DNA of 41,220 nucleotides from Chara braunii. Taxonomy: Eukaryota; Streptophyta; Charophyceae; Charales; Characeae. Under the pieces are notes generated by a model. The model did not search any database. It was given only the letters and a program-made list of their open reading frames with translations, and was not told the origin of the DNA. Shown here in pieces: positions 10,786-19,243 of this stretch (position 1 is its first letter; each line of letters opens with the position of its first letter). Where the stretch lies: contig BFEA01000184.1 in NCBI GenBank assembly GCA_003427395.1, positions 1 to 41,220 on the forward strand, written 5' to 3'. The translations under genes were made by a program, and so were the position numbers.

Positions 10786-11720
10786 ACTACCTTAAGTTTG
10801 GGCAGTCAAGCAGGCAATGTTCCAAAGTTGCTCGCTTTCTGGGTTGGATCGTCTCACAGTAGGAGCATAGCGGGGACAGGAGCCCTCTTTGCTCCAGGTC
10901 TGTTCTCTCCGTGAGCCAGAACGGAGTAGGCAGGCATCTGTGGATGATATGCCACTGCAGGGCTCTATGATTGAACGGCCTGATGTGGGAGTAGGATGAC
11001 CTTATAAAGAATTGGAGGTCTGTTCCTTTCAGGGGAGAGTCCATCTCATCAGCAGTTCTGACAAAAGAAGCTCAAGTAGGAGAAGGGTTAGGCTAGCAGC
11101 CCGGTGGGAAATGACTCTCTGATTATCTCTCTAATACCTGTGGCTCTGACTCAATACATTGCGCATTGCTGTTCCAAGGGACGCTGGACCCGGTTTCCAG
11201 CAGGTGCCGCTCCCCACCAATAGGTGGAGCAGCCCGCTGGCCGAGCCCTCAATTCTGGCGGTTCTCCTACCATCGCTGGGATAGTGGACTCGCAAAAGAG
11301 CTTTTATAAAAAAGAAAAAAGAAAAAAAAAGGGGAGAGTCCATCTCCCACATTCGCAGGACATTCTCCATCACCGGAGCTGGTGCGCGTGCGGCTCTGTA
11401 GCCATTCTTGACTGTCTATTGCCATGGGTACATTACTTTGCTCGTCCCCCATAGCCATTCCCATTCTGTTGGGTCGAACGGGAGATGGGACAGGGGCATA
11501 GAGGGCTCATATAGGTAATACGTGTCTGCTTGGCCCTCCACCACCCGTACTCTGATGACGGAGGAGGTCCGTCCCTGTCGATCCAGGTCCTCCTCCCAGT
11601 GGACGGCTGACCATCTCGACCCGGGGAGCGTTGGGCAGTAGGCGTTGAGGGACAGGACTGAGTCCTGGGCCAGTGATCGACCTTGTAGGTAGTCATGGGT
11701 AGGTGTAGGTAGTCGACATG
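10786..11720 (-). pseudogene. LINE-C fragment with zf-RVT, split by a SINE
   Basis: The C-terminal region of a third LINE family. At 10,787-11,044 the minus frame reads HRALQWHIIHRCLP, then LCSYC and LEHCLLDC, giving the CX2C...HX4C pattern of zf-RVT. The upstream part continues at 11,331-11,720 (TSSGDGECPANVGDGLSP). The two parts are separated by a 283-bp SINE between 16-bp duplications. A second LINE-C copy at 12,250-12,475 (plus) reads straight across the same position, DSPLNGTDHQFF, so it is a natural empty-site control. The RT itself is absent. Confidence 0.75.
11048..11330 (+). mobile_element. Complete SINE-like insertion with 16-bp target duplication
   Basis: Bounded by GGGGAGAGTCCATCTC at 11,032-11,047 and 11,331-11,346. 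The 283-bp insert has a unique 5' part of about 128 bp, then GGGACGCTGGACCCGG (stem-loop 1 intact), stem-loop 2 (GCTCC...GTGGAGC), the alpha hairpin and an A-rich tail. The 5' part has a weak resemblance to a Pol III A box (GCTCAAGTAGG near 11,071) and B box (GGCTCTGACTC near 11,143), but the spacing is too long for a tRNA head. This copy defines the element's full length. Confidence 0.85.
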
Positions 11721-11734
11721 CAGTTTCAAACTAC

Positions 11735-11801
11735 TTTTTTTTTTTTTAAACACACGCCCCCTGTAGTGCTAGTGGTGCTGACGAAGTCAGTCACCACTAG
11801 C
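11735..11801 (-). mobile_element. 5'-truncated SINE/LINE 3' end (beta tail only)
   Basis: Only stem-loop 3 and poly(A) were inserted: a perfect 10-bp stem, GCTAGTGGTG at 11,768-11,777 and CACCACTAGC at 11,792-11,801, followed on the minus strand by GGGGGCGTGTGTTT and A12. The other arm of the local inverted repeat (near 12,950) lacks it, so it inserted after the arms formed. The short flanking duplication is about CTACTT. Confidence 0.75.
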
Positions 11802-12220
11802 TACTTGAATGATGACAATCACTGAAATAACAGTTCCAGGGGTCCGGACACTGACACACTGTCAAGACTGTGTCAGATTATGACTGGGCCTCTGACGCAC
11901 TGGTTTTCCTTGCTTCTCCCTGGGTTTCTTCTTCTTCTTCTTCTTCCTCCTTATTTTTCTGTTGGAAACTGATTGAAAAAACAAGAAAAGGCTGATTATA
12001 GACTCAACTGCACCCGAGTGCGCTTTTTCTCTTTTTTTAACCTTAGGCTTAGGAGTGAAAGGTCATCTTTATTGATGACCCCAGTCTATTGGTGGGGGTT
12101 GGCACCACGGTATGGAACCTGGGTCCAGCGTCCTTTGGTTGGATTGATTTTTTTTTTACAGGCAGACCATTTGCAGTAATCATATCAGCCCCCCTAGTAG
12201 AGGTCATTGGTGTTTCTCCC

Positions 12221-12243
12221 AAAAAAAAAAAAAAAAAAAAAAA
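12221..12243 (+). repeat. Poly(A) run, end of an unidentified retro-insertion
   Basis: About 22 A residues in the spacer of the inverted repeat, directly before the plus-strand LINE-C fragment. I could not define the element it belongs to. Confidence 0.6.
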
Positions 12244-12249
12244 GGATTG

Positions 12250-12475
12250 ACTGTTTGCAATCCGAAGGAAGAACTGCTACCCATCGAAATACGCAATCAA
12301 GAATGGATACAGAACCACACGCACACCAGCTCCGGTGATGGAGAACATCCTGCCGAGGTGGGAGAGGGACTCTCCCCTGAATGGAACAGACCACCAATTC
12401 TTTCCTAGATGGTCATCCTACTCCCACATCAGGCCAACCAATCATAGAGCCCTGCAGTGGCAGATCATCCACAGA
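12250..12475 (+). pseudogene. LINE-C fragment, second copy (uninterrupted)
   Basis: The plus strand encodes TSSGDGEHPAEVGEGLSP in one frame, and MENILPRWERDSPLNGTDHQFF and NHRALQWQIIHR in another. It matches the minus-strand LINE-C copy at 10,786-11,720 but lacks the 283-bp SINE, preserving the pre-insertion state. It ends before the zinc finger at the start of the right inverted-repeat arm. Confidence 0.7.
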
Positions 12476-12534
12476 CTGCAAATGGTCTTCCTTTGGGAAA
12501 AAACAAAAAAGCAAATCCAATAATTGTTCCCAAG

Positions 12535-12606
12535 GGACGCTGGACCCACGTTCCAGCAGGTGTGCCAGCCAACACCAATAAATGGGGGTCATCCATAAAA
12601 GATGAT
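12535..12606 (+). mobile_element. SINE head inside right inverted-repeat arm
   Basis: GGGACGCTGGACCC with an intact stem-loop 1 (GCTGGA/TCCAGC) and a decayed stem-loop 2 (CCAACACCAATAAATGGGGG). The mirrored copy in the left arm lies at about 12,075-12,140. Confidence 0.65.
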
Positions 12607-12664
12607 CTTTCACCCCTAAGCCTTTTTTTTTGTTTTTTCTTTTTAATCTTTCACCCCTAAGCCT
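12607..12664 (-). mobile_element. Tail-only retro-insertion with 17-bp target duplication
   Basis: CTTTCACCCCTAAGCCT is repeated exactly at 12,607-12,623 and 12,648-12,664. Between them is only a 24-base T-rich run, which is an A-rich tail on the minus strand. The left inverted-repeat arm has a single copy of the block and no T-rich run. This is the footprint of target-primed reverse transcription that stopped within the tail. Confidence 0.85.
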
Positions 12665-13170
12665 AAGTCTTAGATTAAAAAAAGGTTAAAAGCGCACTAC
12701 GGGTAGGGTGCAGTTGAGTCTATAATCAGCCTTTTCTTGTTTTTTCAACCAGCTTCCAACAGAAAAAAAAGGAGGAAGAAGAAGAAGAAGAAGAAGACGA
12801 AAAAGAGGAAGAAGAAGAAGAAACCAAATGAAAAACAAGGGCAAGTTATTTTGTCAGAGGTGCCCAGTCATAATCTTACACAGTCTTGACAGTGTGTCAG
12901 TGTCCGGACCCTTGGAACTGTTATTTCAGTGATTGTCATCATTCAAGTAGTTGGAAACTGCATCTCGTAAAATAGTACGTCAGTCCTTCGGGACATCCGG
13001 TAAAACTGGAAAGATACAGAGAAGGAAGATCAGCATGGCACGTGCACAAGGATGACACACATAGATTAAGAAATGGTCCAAAAAGAAGAGAAAAAAAGAA
13101 AACGACGTATGTGTCTCATCCGCGTCTAATTACAACATGTGGGGTGAGGGGTCCCATTAGCAAAAGAGAG
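12665..13170. other. No gene; GAA-rich patch
   Basis: Rest of the right inverted-repeat arm with a purine-rich GAA/GAAG stretch at about 12,773-12,822, then about 200 bases of unrecognised sequence (12,965-13,170). Confidence 0.5.
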
Positions 13171-13174
13171 GATT

Positions 13175-13330
13175 GGATTTTTTTTATTTTTTTTTTTTGT
13201 GGGGAACAAGGCTCCAATCTATTTGTGGGGAGCAGCACGTGCAGGGAACCGGGCCCAGCGTCCCATATGGAAATTAACATATGATTTTGAAGATTGAGGT
13301 ACCGGGGCCATTACCCGGCTTTGGCTCAGA
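13175..13330 (-). mobile_element. SINE-like copy joined to a family-X tail (minus)
   Basis: Read on the minus strand: AGCCAAAGCCGGGTAATGGCC, GGTACCTCAAT, then GGGACGCTGGGCCCGG with stem-loop 1 GCTGGG/CCCTGC (one mismatch), stem-loop 2 and an A-rich tail at 13,179-13,198. It is the inverted partner of the composite at 9,332-9,484. Confidence 0.7.
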
Positions 13331-13931
13331 AAAAACGAAGCTACTTAGAAAATGACTACGGCAAACTTCCGAATATAAACAGAATTCAGAAAACCGCTCA
13401 GAATCCTCCCCATCCATCCACTTTACCTTACTCCGGCAAGACTTACTGCAGCAGAGCTACCATCTCCGCTGCTGCTATGCCCTATTCCCATCCTACCAGC
13501 TAGCCCCCTCACTAGTAGGACTCGTGATATCCCACCATCTCCTTCCCCACTCCCCCTCGTTCTGTTTTAGCTCAAAAAGATGGAGCTACTTTAGGAGATG
13601 ACTACAACAGACTTCAAGAATCAACCCCACCAATAGATGGAGCCATCCCGACACTGCTAGAGGTGTCTGCATACATCAGCACCCCTACCAGAAGTTCGGG
13701 CTGTTTTGTTTAAAAAAAAAAAAAAAAAAGAATCAACAGGACTCAAACTCCAACTCGAAACCCCCCCCACCATCAATCCTCTGTTCCCCNCTCCGGCAAG
13801 ACTTACTGCAGCAGAGCCACCATCTCTACTGCTGCTATACCCTATTCCAATCCTACCAGCTAGCCCCGTCACTAGTAGGACGCATGATATCCCACCGTCT
13901 TCTTCTCCCACTCACCTCGTTTCTTTTTTAG
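13324..13931 (+). repeat. Tandem duplication, unit about 250 bp, second unit split by a SINE
   Basis: Unit 1 is about 13,324-13,571 and unit 2 about 13,572-13,931. Shared blocks include CTCCGGCAAGACTTACTGCA, CATCTCxxCTGCTGCTAT and TCACTAGTAGGAC. Unit 2 holds a 102-bp beta-type SINE fragment at 13,626-13,727, bounded by AAGAATCAAC at 13,616-13,625 and 13,728-13,737. No product is encoded. Confidence 0.8.
13626..13727 (+). mobile_element. 5'-truncated SINE-like insertion, beta tail
   Basis: Starts inside stem-loop 2 (CCCACCAATAGATGGAG), continues with stem-loop 3 (GCTAGAGGTGTCTG, 7-base loop, CAGCACCCCTACC) and ends in poly(A). A 10-bp perfect target duplication, AAGAATCAAC, flanks it. Confidence 0.85.
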
Positions 13932-14815
13932 GATAGACCGCCGGGGCCCGAAAAGAAAATCAAGTAAGATTGGGAAAAAGAAATGGCCAGATCAAGTAAG
14001 GGTTGGATGTCTTGAAAAATCCAAATAGGAGAAAACACAAGAGAGAAACAATTATGATGTCCATTTGGACTTTCGACACCGATTTCCCGAACATGAAGTT
14101 CAAAAAAACGCTCAGACCGTAAATCAGGAAGATGCGAATCAGAACAACGGTAAGAAGATGTTAAAAAAATATATATATCATATGAATAACAAGGATTGCA
14201 ACGTGAAAAGGATAAACCAATGGCACCACTATTGGATCATCATCATCAGATGAATCGACTTGGAATGATCGTGCAAGCAATACAAAATCAAGAATGTCAT
14301 AACCAGAAAATAAGAGCTACAGCAGTACTAGTTGCAAAATCAGACAGATATCAAGACAGTCAAACACTGTCTAAGAACCAAGGCCAAAAGAAGAGGAAAA
14401 ACAACTTACGCTTGACAACTCTAAATACACCCCCCCCTCTCTCCAAACCTCACCTCCTCGCTTCATCGGCTTCTCAAGCAACTCGACCACCTCTGATTGA
14501 CAACCATTCAACCAACCAATAAGACCGAATGATGATGATAATAGGACCGCAAATAGGATTGTCGTCGCAATATACCAAACCATGTCGCGGAAATAAGTCA
14601 CTGAGCCCGCCAGCCGCCCCTCGCAGGCAGCCCGAAGAGATGAGGGGGAGTCCATGTTACGAATACCATCCTCCCCCTTCTTCCTGGTAGACCTCTCCCT
14701 CCAACCCCCGAAACCCTTCCCTCCCCTATTCTCCCACCTATCATATTCGTCCTCTCCCCTAAGACCTTGATGTGAGATGCTCTGCCCAACGACGCCCAGA
14801 CACACTCTCTCCCAT
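13932..14815. other. No gene recognised
   Basis: About 880 bases without a gene I can support. The longest open frame (minus, 14,371-14,805) is Gly/Arg/Ser-rich with no motif, and it lies against short plus-strand frames. Confidence 0.4.
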
Positions 14816-14818
14816 CAC

Positions 14819-14995
14819 CTCCTCACGTGAATCTCGCCATCGCAGCGCTCCCGCAGCTCCTTGTTCCTGCTCATCCACAAGGCCCGCCGTCGCGTCCGCC
14901 CGCCTCCTCCTCACGTCGATCTTGCTGTCGCAGCGCTCCGCCACTCCTTGTTCCTGCTTTCTCCGCAAGGCCTGCCGTCGCGTCCAAGCGCCCGG
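14819..14995. repeat. Tandem duplication, unit about 85 bp, GC-rich
   Basis: Two copies joined near 14,903. Shared blocks are CTCACGTxxATCT, CGCAGCGCTC, CTCCTTGTTCCTGCT and CAAGGCCxGCCGTCGCGTCC. Several frames stay open only because of the GC-rich repeat. Confidence 0.8.
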
Positions 14996-15815
14996 CGGGG
15001 GAGCACTCCCGGTAGCGCTCCGCCGCCCCTCCGAGCCTCTTTTTCAATACACTAGCTCCCCTACCCCCATCTGGATTGAACACCCGAATGTGGATATCCT
15101 GGAGGATAAATGCAACAAAAAATGACGATCAATCTGCTTTTTTGCATCTCTGCACAAACCGCATCCAGATTCAGGCACTTCATCCAATCGTCTTTGCTAG
15201 TGGGACCTCACCCCTGCTGTGAACAATCGGACCCTTTGCCCATCATGTTGGTGTGGCCCCCCACCCCCCCCCAACCCCCCCAAAAAAGAACTCTGCCCAG
15301 TCACCAATGCAACCGGAGCTGGTGTTTCAACGTTGGCAATGCTAGCACAGTTGACTGATAACGTGTAGCTCAAGAGACTGTGTAAAAAAATCGCTAACTT
15401 AAACCACCAGCACACTGCCCACCTTGAAAAAAAGGGGAACGATGGGTTTTGTATACGAGCGCAAATTGCACAAATTTCAGGGGTTTGGGTACCAGATAGA
15501 AATGGCTGGCGCCACAAGCCAAAAGCAGGCCCACAGTGGTTTGTTTTTTTTGCCGCACAGGGCGAATTGAGGCTGGGCATCAGTTCTTGTACGAGGACTG
15601 AATGCCTGGGCAGTAGTCTTCCCTCTCCGGTGTGGGGAAGAGCTAGATTGTGGGTGGCCTTCCTGGTTCTTTTTAGCCGAAGCCAGGTATTTGGGTTGGG
15701 GGGTTCTGAGTTGGTATCTCAAAGAAAAGAGGAAAGCGGGAGGGTGCTACAATTGGAGGATGGTAGGTAGAAAGGAAGGCTCTCAACAGAGGAAGGTCGC
15801 TTGCTAAGGTAAGTA
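14996..15815. other. No gene recognised
   Basis: Unassigned sequence with homopolymer runs (C-rich at 15,260-15,283). The segment at 15,588-15,700 (TACGAGGACTGAATGCCTGG, then AGCCGAAGCCAGGTAT) recurs at about 16,116-16,335, so it is probably a piece of repeat family X. Confidence 0.4.
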
Positions 15816-15819
15816 GGTT

Positions 15820-16365
15820 AGAAGGACGATGCTGGGACGACACAGGCCGGTGCTGGAGCTCTTGCTCTGTGACCTAGATAGGGGAGTTTGAGGCCTGTGG
15901 AATTATGCCGAGGGTGGAAGGCATAACCAGACCGTTCGACGTTGTCGGCGCTGGGGTATTAACCCTGTAACCTATGTCAGGGGCTTGCCGCTATGGGAAA
16001 TGTCGAGGGAGGAAGGCACTTCCTGTCCGTCAGAACTAGTTTGGTCAGTATTGGGGAAGGTTCTGGTACCCTGTTACCCTAGCAGAAGGGGGTATGAGAT
16101 CAAGTGAGTTCTGGTACGAGGACTGAAAGCCTGGACCGACGTTCCGTCTGTTGAGGGGGGGAAATTTGGATAGGAGGCAGTTTCAGTTTTGACCCCCTGC
16201 TCTCATATTGTTTCAAGCTTAAGTACTGTTTAAGTCACCTAGCGATAGGTTAGCAAGTTATCCATGTATTCTTAAAATTTTGAGAATATTTTTCATAGTT
16301 CTCAGATTGTTCTTAGCCGAAGCCAGGTAATGACCCTGGTATCTAAATAAATAATAATAATAATA

Positions 16366-16410
<45 letters not shown>

Positions 16411-16444
16411 AACGGTCAGCAAAAAAAAAAAAAAAAAAAAAAAA
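15820..16444 (+). repeat. Repeat family X, copy 2, with A-rich tail
   Basis: Three diverged cores occur near 15,850, 15,950 and 16,045 (GGCCGGTGCTGGAG...GCTCTGTGACCTAG...GAGGCCTG and variants). The 3' end is TTCATAGTTCTC, AGCCGAAGCCAGGTAATGACC, then (AAT)n and two long poly(A) runs separated by a short CAACGGTCAGC. The A-tail indicates retroposition. Confidence 0.65.
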
Positions 16445-16485
16445 GAGGTTGGGTATCAACAGCTGTACTCCCCATTATGAATTCT

Positions 16486-16746
16486 GGTTGGAAAGCGGGT
16501 GCAGCGTACCCTGCAGCGTAGTGGTGGTTTAAACCATCCCCAACACGGTTCTGTCACCGGTTCGTAAAGGACATAAAATGTTTTTGCAGGGTTTTGAATA
16601 CCAACTGCTATCGGGGGGTCCTCCAAATACCTCGAAAAATGCCTAAGCCACAACACATTTCCTTTCTTTGTTAAACAAAGACCTGTTGTGCAAGGCCTCT
16701 ATCCCAATGGTGGTAAGAGAACCACCGGAATTGAGGTTTTGCCAGT
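16486..16746 (-). mobile_element. Decayed SINE alpha remnants (minus)
   Basis: The alpha hairpin is clear at 16,695-16,746 (CAAGGCCTCTATCCCAATGG paired with CCGGAATTGAGGTTTTGCC). A weaker stem-loop 1 trace, TTGGAAAGCGGGTGCAGCG, is at 16,489-16,507. The two may be separate insertions. Confidence 0.5.
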
Positions 16747-16767
16747 ACCTCGGAGCGAGTTATACCG

Positions 16768-19064
16768 GTGAAAGTAAGTCTATGCGAATATGACGAGGGC
16801 AGTGTAAATGTGTATCAACTCTTATTTGCACAGGAATTTGTTGAGCGGAGGCAATTCTCTATGTATATACATGGGGGGAACTGTTGGTGCGAAGGATGGA
16901 AGTCGATCCGATCGAGTTTCGGTAAATCGGAGGTGTTCGTAAATGGACGGTGATGTAAACTGCAGGCATGCAAATGCGACATGGAGGCAGGTACTAAGGT
17001 GGATGTTCGACACCTACGACGATGGCAACCGAAGATTAATTCAGATAAACCCTTCTTGGTTTCGTTGCTACGTAACCAGCGTCAAATTGAGATGCTGCAC
17101 AAGTGTAGCCTCAAAGCCCTCATAAGGCTGATGAGAGCTGCCCAGGATTTCCAGAAGGCGGCGACTACAACATATTTGTGACGGCTAATCAGTCGAGTTG
17201 TTAAGTGTGACTACGGATGGAATGTCAACTCTAAGTTGACGGTGAAATTGAAGTTTGACGATCAGATCCGAGTGGTGGCAGTTTGTAAACTCCTCAATGA
17301 CAAAATCGAAGCTATGGATATCCCTGTATGCATGAAGGTTTCTGCACGTATTGGAGTTCGCATCATTTGGGTTAAGAACCCATCGGTGGCGGACCTATTA
17401 CACAATCAGCGGGATTATGCCCGTTCAAAAGTCTCTACCTGCACCTGTGCAGGTTTTCCCTATCCACGGATAGGTGGGCACGTGCAAGCTATAGACTACA
17501 TCAGCTGAAGGACGTTCACCCGCTTATGGTGAACGCTAACAATGTGACCCAAACACAGGCACCCTGACAGGGCTAACCTGTTGTTGAGTGAGATTAGGAG
17601 TGGGATTGAAGGTTGGGTGAATTTTTGGGAACCTGAACTCAGGTTGGACAATGAGGAGGTGGACGCATGTATGGCATCTGTACCGGAGGTTATGACTAAA
17701 TGCGTGGACACAGAGGAAGTGCACTGTGTGAAGCGAAGACTCACCGACTTGGTATGTACTATGTACACCTTTGGACAGAAACCCAGACGAAACCCTGGTT
17801 CTCTGTCCGAAGGTATACTATGAAGCAATGCTGGAACTATTCGTAAGAAGTCCAGGGTATGTGGTGAAGCGGGAATCTGAGGAGGCTTTGATGACAACTT
17901 TGAAGATGGAAGCTACGAAGGTTGGGCTATCGAAGTTCGTACGTTGGGACAAGAAAGGGAAGATCGAAGAGGCCTATGCTATACCCAAGCATAAGGACCT
18001 CAACTGCTTTCGCCCGATCTGTCGTACTTACTCTGAACCTACAGTGAAGACGTGTAGGGCGGTGGCCAAAGTACTTAACCACATGCTGTTCACCCTACCG
18101 GGAGAGTGGCATTTCAATCTCAAGTCGGTGACGTCTCTTGTTCCGAAACTGGACTGGATCAATAAACAGATTGGGAGAAGGGTGAGTTTCAAAACTGTCT
18201 GCGATGTCTTACGACATCAAAGACATGTTCAGCAAATTACCTCACAATGACATTATGGATGCAGTTCACTGGTTGGTTGACTTCCATGAGGGATAGGGGA
18301 GGCTATCAGCGAAAGTTAATACGAGGGGGAAGGGTTGTACATTCGGACGCACACCTGGGGGCGACCACTGGCGGAAGATTGACCTACAGGATGTGAGACG
18401 GTTCGTTGACCTGGACTTGAAACATACGTACACCCGTGCTACTGGCGTTCTTCTGAGGCAAGTAGTGAGGATTCCGATGGGAAAGAGTACAAGCCCACTA
18501 CTCGCTTGTATCATGTGCACATATGCAGAGTTCAAATTTCTGCAGGAGTTGGGGCTTGTGCGACATGACGTGTTCGGGATTCGCCTGATGGATGATGTTA
18601 GTTTGGTGGTGCTACATCGAAAACAGAGCCGAATGTCCGTCGAAGAAATCCGCTTGCTGTTCGAGCGGTGTTACCCACGAAATCTGCAACTGAAGCGGAC
18701 CGGCGATGGATCGGGAACATGGGACTTTCTTGACACAAATATGCGTGATAGTCAAATACAACCATATCTGGCATGCTACCAATTGACAAAGAACGAGCGT
18801 ATGATTTGGCAGGATGACGTACTCGAATTCAAAAACGGTCAGTCTTTTAGATCTTGGGGTAGTAAGCAGCAAAAAAGTGCAGTCATAGCATGTCACCTAC
18901 ACAAGATCGACCGTAGTAATACTAACGTACGCTCGAGGATTCCCATGCAAGTACTAAGTTTGACCAGGGAATTACATATGAAGGATTTCTCATCACAATT
19001 CGTGGAACGAGTCGTAAAAAGTTATGCCAAGGGGCGTGACAGGATCTGGAGATGGACTGTGTAG
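16768..19064 (+). pseudogene. PLE-2: LMDD-type reverse transcriptase with N-terminal Cys motif
   Basis: A decayed retroelement RT spread over three frames. Frame 1 (16,768-17,823, stops at 16,951, 17,179, 17,506 and 17,560) carries an N-terminal region: VRHLRRWQPKINSDKP, then VRIIWVKNPSVADLLHNQRDY and CTCAGFPYPRIGGHV (17,440-17,486). The NPSVxDLLxxxR...CxC order resembles the region next to the endonuclease in PLEs. Frame 2 (17,771-18,200) has LDRNPDETLVLCPKVYYEAM, comparable to the PLE DKG motif, and AYAIPKHKDLNCFRPI. Frame 3 (18,210-19,064, one TAG at 18,294) has motif A YDIKDMFSKLPH, motif B IPMGKSTSPLLACIM (near 18,470) and motif C LMDDVSLVV (near 18,586). No GIY-YIG endonuclease was recognised. 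Two frameshifts and five stops make it a pseudogene. Confidence 0.8.
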
Positions 19065-19078
19065 TGGCTTTACCTCGA

Positions 19079-19096
19079 CTGATGACTAGCCGAGAC
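19079..19096 (+). ncRNA. Possible hammerhead-ribozyme remnant after PLE-2
   Basis: CTGATGA at 19,079-19,085 is followed six bases later by GAGACG, close to the GAAAC half of the hammerhead core. Hammerheads are known in the terminal repeats of Penelope-like elements, so the position is suggestive. Stem II is missing and one core A is G, so it cannot be active as it stands. Confidence 0.25.
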
Positions 19097-19243
19097 GTAG
19101 CACTGTCTGGTTTTGTTGTTCTGTTGATGAATTTTGTTGCTTTGTTGATATATTAGTTTGATATATTGAAGGGCTATGTTTAGGTGTTCACGATTTTGAG
19201 CCTGTTCGACAAGGATAAGGTAAGAATGGATGCCTGAAAAAAA

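Larger units (their letters stand above)
11801..12950. repeat. Diverged inverted repeat, arms 377 and 476 bp
   Basis: Left arm 11,801-12,177; right arm 12,475-12,950. Both contain, in mirrored order, CTGCAAATGGTC, a SINE head with stem-loop 1, a TTTCACxCCTAAGCCTAAG block, GTTGAGTCTATAATCAGCC, a GAA/TTC microsatellite, GTGTCAGTGTCCGGACCC and TCAGTGATTGTCATCATTCAAG. The arms differ by many substitutions and indels, so this is an old inverted duplication or two independent insertions, not an assembly fold-back. No product is encoded. Confidence 0.85.

Noticed and set aside
14371-14805. Host gene candidate of 144 codons
   Set aside because: Biased composition, no motif, overlapping frames on the other strand, and no homologous copy.
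15588-15610. LSU rRNA fragment (TACGAGGACTGAATG resembles the conserved 3' LSU region)
   Set aside because: Only about ten bases agree, two bases of the conserved core are missing, and the flanks do not match. It recurs as part of repeat family X.
16768-16953. GIY-YIG endonuclease at the PLE-2 N-terminus
   Set aside because: A MYIHGG segment near 16,860 is superficially similar to the YIG half, but there is no GIY half at the right distance and no conserved Arg or Glu pattern.
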